NCBI GenBank assembly: GCA_029863355.1
Contig: JAOTVO010000016.1
Coordinates: 1-18,371, forward strand
Direction of reading: 5' to 3'
DNA: 18,371 bases
DNA from: Candidatus Krumholzibacteriia bacterium
Lineage (GTDB): Bacteria; Krumholzibacteriota; Krumholzibacteria; WVZY01; JAKEHA01
In this document: piece after piece, positions 13,369-18,371 of the stretch
Layout: the number at the start of each line of letters is the position of its first letter
Position numbering within the stretch: the first letter of the stretch is position 1
Translations under genes and position numbers: made by a program
Notes under the pieces: generated by a model
What the model saw: only the letters and a program-made list of their open reading frames with translations
Databases searched by the model: none
What the model was told of the DNA's origin: nothing

Positions 13369-14604
13369 ATGACACGCAAGTTCGATACGCCGGAGCGCTA
13401 CCAGGGCCCGATCATCTCGCGGGTCAAGCGGGCGCGCTCGCTGGAGGACGCGCGCAAACGCGACCTCTCGCCGGCCACGCTGGACTTCGGCCCGGTGCGC
13501 TTCCTCCTGGCGCGGCACTTCGGCTTCTGCTACGGGGTGGAGAACGCGGTGGAGATCGCGTACCGCACGCTCGCGGAGAACCCGGGCCGGCGCATCTTCC
13601 TCTTGAGCGAGATGATCCACAACCCGAAGGTCAACGGGGACCTGATGGAGCAGGGCGTGCGCTTCGTCTTCACGCCGGCGGGGGAGCAGCTGGTGCCGTG
13701 GGAGGAGCTGCGCGCGGACGATATCGTCATCGTGCCGGCCTTCGGCACGACATTGGAGATGGAAGCGGAGCTCTCCGCGCGGGGCATCGACCCGTACCGG
13801 TACAACACGACGTGCCCGTTCGTGGAGAAGGTGTGGAAGCGAAGCGGGCAGCTGGGGGAGGAAGGGTACACCGTGGTGGTGCACGGGAAGGCGGCGCACG
13901 AGGAGACGCGCGCGACGTTCTCGCACAGCGTTCGCGGCGCGCCAACGGTGGTGGTCCGCGACCTGGAGGAGGCAGCGATCCTGGCGGCGGTGATCCGGGG
14001 GGAGCAGGGGCGGGCGGATTTCATGCGCGCCTTCGGGGACAAGTGCTCGGCGGGCTTCGACCCGGAGCGGGACCTGCAGCGCATCGGCGTGGTGAACCAG
14101 ACGACGATGCTGGCCACGGAGACGCATGCGATCGCGCAGCTCTTGCGCGCGGCGCTCGCCGCGCGCTACGGCGAGGCGGCGCTCGGAGACCATTACGCGG
14201 ACACGGCGGACACGCTCTGCTACGCCACCTATGAGAACCAGAACGCAACCAACGCGCTGATCGCGCGCGGCGCGGACCTGGCCATCGTGGTGGGGGGATA
14301 CAACTCGTCGAATACGTCGCACATCGTCGCCCTCTGCGAGGAGGCGATGCCGACATACTTCGTGGACGGCGCGGCGGCCATCGTCTCCGCCGACGCGATC
14401 CGGCACTTCTCGCTCTCGCGGCGCGAGGTGGCGACCACGGAGGGGTGGCTCCCGCCGAAGCGACCGCTGGAGGTGGTGCTCACGTGCGGCGCCTCGTGCC
14501 CGGATGCGATCCTCGACGAAGTGCTGCTGCGCGTGCGCGGGCTCTTCGATGGGGCGCGGCCGGTTCCCGACGTCCTGGCCCCCTACGCGGTGGAGCAGGG
14601 GTAG
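13369..14604 (+). CDS. ispH: 4-hydroxy-3-methylbut-2-enyl diphosphate reductase, long form
   Basis: Last enzyme of the MEP isoprenoid pathway, reducing HMBPP to IPP and DMAPP with an iron-sulphur cluster; cytoplasmic. It has 411 residues, well over the roughly 310-320 of the E. coli form and like the long cyanobacterial and plant type. Cluster cysteines are C54 (HFGFCYGVENAV), C149 (NTTCPFVEKVW) and C284 (TLCYATYENQNA). Other conserved blocks are SEMIHNPKVN, VVHGKAAHEET, the NQTTM substrate motif and GGYNSSNTSHI (S-x-N). ATG 13369 has AGAGGTG just upstream. An N-terminal extension of about 40 residues precedes the conserved core. The gene stands alone, 85 nt before the aldolase/SDR gene; other MEP genes are not in the window. 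Confidence 0.95.
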   Translation: MTRKFDTPERYQGPIISRVKRARSLEDARKRDLSPATLDFGPVRFLLARHFGFCYGVENAVEIAYRTLAENPGRRIFLLSEMIHNPKVNGDLMEQGVRFVFTPAGEQLVPWEELRADDIVIVPAFGTTLEMEAELSARGIDPYRYNTTCPFVEKVWKRSGQLGEEGYTVVVHGKAAHEETRATFSHSVRGAPTVVVRDLEEAAILAAVIRGEQGRADFMRAFGDKCSAGFDPERDLQRIGVVNQTTMLATETHAIAQLLRAALAARYGEAALGDHYADTADTLCYATYENQNATNALIARGADLAIVVGGYNSSNTSHIVALCEEAMPTYFVDGAAAIVSADAIRHFSLSRREVATTEGWLPPKRPLEVVLTCGASCPDAILDEVLLRVRGLFDGARPVPDVLAPYAVEQG

Positions 14605-14615
14605 CCCGATTCCAT

Positions 14616-14644
14616 TTGCCACCCCGGCGCCCCCGCCCTACAGT
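14616..14644 (+). promoter_or_regulatory. Sigma70-like promoter of the aldolase/SDR gene
   Basis: TTGCCA (14616-14621, 5 of 6) and TACAGT (14639-14644, 4 of 6) with the ideal 17-nt spacer. The start would be near 14651, leaving a leader of about 39 nt to the ATG at 14690. Confidence 0.5.
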
Positions 14645-14689
14645 CGATCCGACGCTGCCCGCCGCACCCCAACGCAGGGACGAGGACCC

Positions 14690-16660
14690 ATGAAGAGCTT
14701 GTGGGATGATTCGGATGCCAAGAAGTTCGGCGACGACGCGCTCGGGCGTCGTGTGTACACGTCGCGCCTGATCGGCGCGGAGAGCGAGCTGGTCCTGCAC
14801 GGCGGCGGCAACACCTCGGTCAAGGCCGAGGAGGAGAACCTCTTCGGCGACCGCGAGTCCATCCTCTACGTGAAGGGCAGCGGCTGGGACCTGGCCACCA
14901 TCGAGCGCGAGGGCTTCGCGCCGGTGCGGCTGGAGGCACTGCGGCGCATGGCCAAGCTGCCGCGCCTCTCCGACGCCGACATGGTGCGCGCGCAGCGGGC
15001 TGCCATGACCGATCCGTCGGCGCCGACGCCTTCGGTCGAAGCGATCCTGCACGCCATCATCCCCTTCGCGTACGTCGACCACACCCACGCCGACGCCGTG
15101 GTGACCATCTCCAACACGCCACGGGGCACCCAGCTCCTGGCCGAGATCTACGGCGACCGCATCTTCATCGTGCCCTACATCATGCCCGGCTTCGCGCTGG
15201 CGCGCGACGTGTACGAGATGACGCGCGACATCGACTGGGAACAGATCGAGGGCATGATCCTCTTGAACCACGGTGTGTTCACCTTCGGCGAGGACGCGCG
15301 CTCGAGCTACGAGCGCATGATCCAGATCGTCACCGAGGCCGAGGACTACCTGGAGGCGGAGGCGCCGCTCGAGCCCGCACCGGCGGTCACGCTCGAAGTG
15401 GACCCGGCCGTGCTGGCACGCCTGCGCCACGCGGTGAGCGAGGAGGCGGACGCGGCGCTCACGCTGCGCCACGACACCAGCGCCGAGGCGGTCATCTTCT
15501 CGGAGCTCGACCACGTGAGCGCGCTGGCCACGCGCGGACCGCTCACGCCCGACCACGTGATCCGCACCAAGCGCACCGCCCTCGTAGTGGGCGAGGACAT
15601 CCACGAGAATGTCACCACCTACGCGGAGGGGTACCGCGAGTACTTCGACCGCAACACCGACGGCACCCTCACCTGCCTCGACGCCGCTCCGCGCTGGGCG
15701 CTGTGGCCGGGCCGGGGCGTGATCGCCTTCGGCCGCGGCGACGCCGAGGCGGCGATCGTCGCCGACATCCTGGCCCACACCATGCCCGCCATCCGCCGGG
15801 CCGAAGCGCTGGGTGGTTGGGAGCCGCTGGGCGAGGAGGAGATCTTCGACGTCGAGTACTGGGAGCTCGAACAGGCCAAGCTGACGCGCGCGGGCAAGCC
15901 CCCGGCGCACCAGGGCAAGGTGGTGGTGGTGAGCGGGGCGGCGAGCGGCATCGGGCTGGCTTGCGTGCAGGCGCTGCGCGAGGCCGGCGCTTGCGTGGTC
16001 GCCCTCGACATCGACCCCCACGTGCGCTCCGCCTTCGACGGCGCAGCCGTGCTGGGTCTGCAGTGCGACGTCACCGACGCCGCCGCGGTAGACGCGGCGG
16101 TCGTGGCCGGCGTGTGCCGCTACGGCGGCATCGACATCGTGGTGAGCAACGCGGGCACCTTCCCGGCCACGGAGACGCTGGCCGACATGCGCGACGAGAC
16201 CTGGGAGAAGAGCCTCGCCGTCAACCTGAGCGGCCACCGCCACCTGCTGCAGAAGTGCGTGCCGTTTTTGCGCGAGGGCATCGACCCCGCAGTCGTCTTC
16301 GTGGGGTCCAAGAACGTCGCCGCACCGGGGTCCGGCGCGGGCGCGTACTCGGTGGCCAAGGCGGGGCTGGCCCAGCTGGCCCGCGTGGCTGCCTTGGAGC
16401 TCGCCGGCGACGGGATCCGCGTCAACACCGTCCACCCCAATGACGTCTTCGACACGGCCATCTGGACCGAAGAGGTGCTGAAGGCGCGCGCCGCGCACTA
16501 CGGGATGAGCGTGGAGGCATACCGCACGCGCAACCTCCTCGGCATCGAGGTCACCTCGCGCGAGGTCGCCGCCGTGATCGTCGCGCTGGCCGGCCCGCTC
16601 TTCTCGCGCACCACCGGCGCACACATCCCCGTGGACGGCGGTAACGACCGCGTCATTTGA
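14690..16660 (+). CDS. Bifunctional class II aldolase / short-chain dehydrogenase
   Basis: 656 residues, two enzymes in one chain. Residues 1-400 are a class II aldolase domain: LHGGGNTSVK (37-45), the zinc ligands H131 and H133 in YVDHTHADAV, and H194 in LLNHGVFTFGEDARSSYERM. Residues about 408-656 are a classical SDR: cofactor motif SGAASGIG (415-422), SNAG (486-489), Ser540, and YSVAK with Y553 and K557, ending IPVDGGNDRVI. This fusion is the RhaD/YuxG-type protein that, in rhamnose catabolism, cleaves rhamnulose-1-phosphate and oxidises lactaldehyde. Many homologues act on unknown sugar phosphates, and no rhamnose genes are nearby, so I leave the substrate open. ATG 14690 follows GAGGA by 3 nt. 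Together with deoC it gives the window two aldolases. Confidence 0.92.
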   Translation: MKSLWDDSDAKKFGDDALGRRVYTSRLIGAESELVLHGGGNTSVKAEEENLFGDRESILYVKGSGWDLATIEREGFAPVRLEALRRMAKLPRLSDADMVRAQRAAMTDPSAPTPSVEAILHAIIPFAYVDHTHADAVVTISNTPRGTQLLAEIYGDRIFIVPYIMPGFALARDVYEMTRDIDWEQIEGMILLNHGVFTFGEDARSSYERMIQIVTEAEDYLEAEAPLEPAPAVTLEVDPAVLARLRHAVSEEADAALTLRHDTSAEAVIFSELDHVSALATRGPLTPDHVIRTKRTALVVGEDIHENVTTYAEGYREYFDRNTDGTLTCLDAAPRWALWPGRGVIAFGRGDAEAAIVADILAHTMPAIRRAEALGGWEPLGEEEIFDVEYWELEQAKLTRAGKPPAHQGKVVVVSGAASGIGLACVQALREAGACVVALDIDPHVRSAFDGAAVLGLQCDVTDAAAVDAAVVAGVCRYGGIDIVVSNAGTFPATETLADMRDETWEKSLAVNLSGHRHLLQKCVPFLREGIDPAVVFVGSKNVAAPGSGAGAYSVAKAGLAQLARVAALELAGDGIRVNTVHPNDVFDTAIWTEEVLKARAAHYGMSVEAYRTRNLLGIEVTSREVAAVIVALAGPLFSRTTGAHIPVDGGNDRVI

Positions 16661-16769
16661 ACGCGCGCCGGTGCGCGCGGTGGCCGCGCGGGGCCATTTC
16701 TTGCCCGTAATGCCCCGTGGCGGAGCGCTTCGGGCACCAATCCTGCAACACCGCGCGCAGGGAACTCCC

Positions 16770-17753
16770 ATGCGTGCCACGTCGCTCCTGATCCTCGCAG
16801 CCGTCATGCTGCTGGCCGTCCTCCCCGTACAGGCGGGGAGGATATGCAAGGCGTGCGGCCAGCCCATCACCGGCGCCTACTTCGAGGCGTCCGGCAACAG
16901 CTACCACCCCGAGCATTTCCGCTGCGCGCAGTGCGACCGTCCCATCGAGTCGTCGTCGTACACCGAGTACAAGGACCGCGACTACCACAACGACTGCTTC
17001 CGCGACCACGTGGCCCTGCGCTGCGACCTCTGCAAAGATGTAATCCAGGGCGAGTACGTGATCGACTTCTGGGGCAACGCCTACCACCTGCACCACCAGG
17101 GCGAGGCCCCCTGCTGCGACTCCTGCTCCCGCTTCATCTCCGACAAGCTCACCGGCGGCGGGGTGCGCTACGACGACGGGCGCTACATCTGCAATGTCTG
17201 CCGGCCCACGTCGGTGACCGACGTGGAGGAGATCCTGGAGATGATCGACGAGGTGGCCGGCCACCTGCGCAAGCTGGGCATGAAAGTGGACTACAAGGGG
17301 ATGCGCGTGCACCTGGTCGGCCGCGAGCAGATGCGCGACCTCTCCGGCGAGCACTCCGATGGGCTGCGTGGCTTCACCGATTACTCCGAGGACTGGCGCA
17401 TCTTCAGCAAGAGCGGCAACCGGCGCATCGACGTCTACTTCCTCTACGCTATGCCGCGGATGGAGCTCCTGAGCACGATCGCGCACGAGCTCGCCCACGT
17501 CTACCGCTTCAACCACGGCCGCTTCGACGGCAACCGCCCCTGGGTGGAGGGCAGCTGCAACTACGCCGCCTTCCTCGTGCTGGGGCGCTATCCCGGGCGC
17601 GAGAGCGCCTTCTACCGCGCCACCATGGCGCAGAACGAGGACGCCGCCTACGGCGAGGGCTTCCGGCGCGTCAAGCGTCTGGCCGAAGAAGAAGGCACGC
17701 GCGCGTGGGTCAAGCGCGTCAAGCGCGCGTCCGGCTTCCCGGAAGGGTACTGA
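16770..17753 (+). CDS. Exported LIM-LIM zinc metallopeptidase, DA1-like
   Basis: 327 residues. A signal peptide ([23 protein letters not shown]) is followed by two LIM-type double zinc fingers. LIM1 ligands are C26, C29, H46, H49, C52, C55, H73 and C76. LIM2 has C85, C88, H106, H109, C116, C119, C141 and C144. After a helical linker (about 150-172) comes a peptidase domain with [13 protein letters not shown] (H239, E240, H243: the HExxH zinc site) and [16 protein letters not shown], where E260 is the likely third ligand as in gluzincins. LIM plus a C-terminal HExxH domain is the architecture of plant DA1 ubiquitin-activated peptidases, without their ubiquitin-interacting motifs. Here the protein is exported, so its substrate must be periplasmic or extracellular. 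The start is set by the signal peptide and a modest AGGGA upstream. Confidence 0.88.
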   Translation: MRATSLLILAAVMLLAVLPVQAGRICKACGQPITGAYFEASGNSYHPEHFRCAQCDRPIESSSYTEYKDRDYHNDCFRDHVALRCDLCKDVIQGEYVIDFWGNAYHLHHQGEAPCCDSCSRFISDKLTGGGVRYDDGRYICNVCRPTSVTDVEEILEMIDEVAGHLRKLGMKVDYKGMRVHLVGREQMRDLSGEHSDGLRGFTDYSEDWRIFSKSGNRRIDVYFLYAMPRMELLSTIAHELAHVYRFNHGRFDGNRPWVEGSCNYAAFLVLGRYPGRESAFYRATMAQNEDAAYGEGFRRVKRLAEEEGTRAWVKRVKRASGFPEGY

Positions 17754-17797
17754 CGCCCGCCGCTGCCGCCCGCTTTTCCCGCCGTCCCCGCCGTTCT

Positions 17798-17826
17798 GTG
17801 ACATCCCCTACGGTTTGTGCTACCAT
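17798..17826 (+). promoter_or_regulatory. Promoter of fabV
   Basis: GTGACA (17798-17803, 5 of 6) and TGC-TACCAT (17818-17826) with a 17-nt spacer. The extended -10 10-mer GTGCTACCAT is identical to that at 6571-6580. The start would be near 17833, giving a leader of about 43 nt. Confidence 0.6.
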
Positions 17827-17875
17827 ACTCGCCCGCTGCGCATCGCAGCCTGCCCCTCGACTGGAGGAAGAAGCG

Positions 17876-18371
17876 ATGATCATCCGGCCCAAGGTAAGAG
17901 GTTTCGTGTGCGTCACCACGCACCCGACCGGTTGCGCGCGCAACGTGGACGAGCAGATCGCCCACGTGCGCGCACAGGGCAAAATCGCCGGCGGGCCGCG
18001 GAGCGTGCTCGTGGTCGGTGCCTCCACTGGGTACGGCCTGGCCTCGCGCGTCACCGCCGCGTTCGGCTGCGGGGCATCTACGGTGGGCGTGTTCCTCGAG
18101 CGCCCGCCCGCGTCCAACCGCCCCGCCACCGCCGGCTGGTACAACAGCGCCGCCGTCGAGCGCGCCGTGCGCGAGGCGGGGCAGCGCGCGCGCTCCGTCA
18201 ACGGCGACGCATTCTCCGACGCGGTCAAGCAACGCACCGTCGAGCTATTGAAGGACGGCTTCGGCCCCGTGGATCTGGTCGTCTACAGCCTGGCCGCGCC
18301 CAAGCGCACGCACCCGCGCACGGGCGAGACGGCCAAGTCGGTGCTCAAGCCCATCGGCACGGTCTACGAGG
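17876..18371 (+). CDS. fabV: Trans-2-enoyl-ACP/CoA reductase FabV (3' truncated by window)
   Basis: The first 165 residues of a protein normally about 400 long; the frame is open to the window end. FabV reduces trans-2-enoyl thioesters with NADH in the last step of fatty-acid elongation and is a triclosan-insensitive alternative to FabI. The N-terminus [20 protein letters not shown] is diagnostic. It is followed by [29 protein letters not shown], whose GASTGYG is the FabV cofactor loop. Next come [20 protein letters not shown] and [22 protein letters not shown], also family hallmarks. GGAGG (17863-17867) lies 8 nt before the ATG. The catalytic Tyr-x8-Lys lies beyond the window and cannot be checked. 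Confidence 0.95.
   Translation, partial: MIIRPKVRGFVCVTTHPTGCARNVDEQIAHVRAQGKIAGGPRSVLVVGASTGYGLASRVTAAFGCGASTVGVFLERPPASNRPATAGWYNSAAVERAVREAGQRARSVNGDAFSDAVKQRTVELLKDGFGPVDLVVYSLAAPKRTHPRTGETAKSVLKPIGTVYE

Noticed and set aside
13333..14622. 429-codon minus-strand frame opposite ispH
   Set aside because: Arg/His/Val-rich shadow; ispH is certain on the plus strand.
14480..16870. 796-codon minus-strand frame opposite the aldolase/SDR gene
   Set aside because: Shadow frame with no domain content.
1..18371. CRISPR arrays, tRNA/rRNA genes, insertion sequences, prophage genes
   Set aside because: I looked for periodic direct repeats, cloverleaf-like segments, transposase motifs and terminal inverted repeats and saw none.

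Overview
The window is a high-GC bacterial chromosome segment of ordinary gene density with no phage, IS, CRISPR or tRNA signatures. The best taxonomic hint is the secreted protein at 8213-9547, which ends in a FlgD-Ig/T9SS-like module (PYPNPFNPST...GVYFARL). Such modules are typical of FCB-related candidate phyla (Eisenbacteria, Krumholzibacteria, Latescibacteria, Gemmatimonadota). A diderm envelope is supported by an RND efflux pump, a lipoprotein and many signal peptides. The taxonomic placement is inference.

Layout. 1-381: 3' part of a DUF2269 membrane protein. 365-4644 (-): RND permease and membrane-fusion protein, transcribed from a promoter overlain by a 38-bp inverted repeat. 4975-7495 (+): a possible 8-codon leader, deoC, a secreted LolA-like protein, a secreted DUF4440 protein and a YjbQ family protein, mostly joined by 4-nt ATGA/GTGA overlaps. 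7529-8107: thioredoxin-like protein. 8213-9547: the FlgD-Ig secreted protein. 9665-11119: a tightly overlapping trio of exported VOC protein, Cys-rich lipoprotein and zinc-ribbon/DUF2007-like protein interrupted by an in-frame UGA. 11120-11530: remnants of two secreted-protein genes that share one C-terminal tail. 11538-13235 (-): NAD(P)-binding protein, 4-TM membrane protein and monohaem c-type cytochrome. 13369-17753 (+): long-form ispH, an aldolase/SDR fusion and an exported LIM-LIM-DA1-like metallopeptidase. 17876-end: fabV, cut by the window edge.

The most important observation is at 10559-11119. What looks like two short zinc-ribbon genes is one continuous reading frame split only by a TGA at 10814-10816. 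The TGA falls inside a single DUF2007-like fold. It is followed by a hairpin with a GGUCU apical loop starting exactly 18 nt after the UGA. That is the same loop motif and spacing as I recall for the E. coli fdhF SECIS element. I read this as a candidate undescribed selenoprotein with a CxxxxU motif. Proof needs the Sec machinery elsewhere in the genome and Cys-containing homologues.

Second-rank items are the secreted bacterial LIM/DA1-type peptidase, the duplicated TPVE-x3-WG-x-IK-x-LF tail, the efflux operator, and a shared extended -10 element (GTGCTACCAT), one copy of which suggests a leaderless mRNA.
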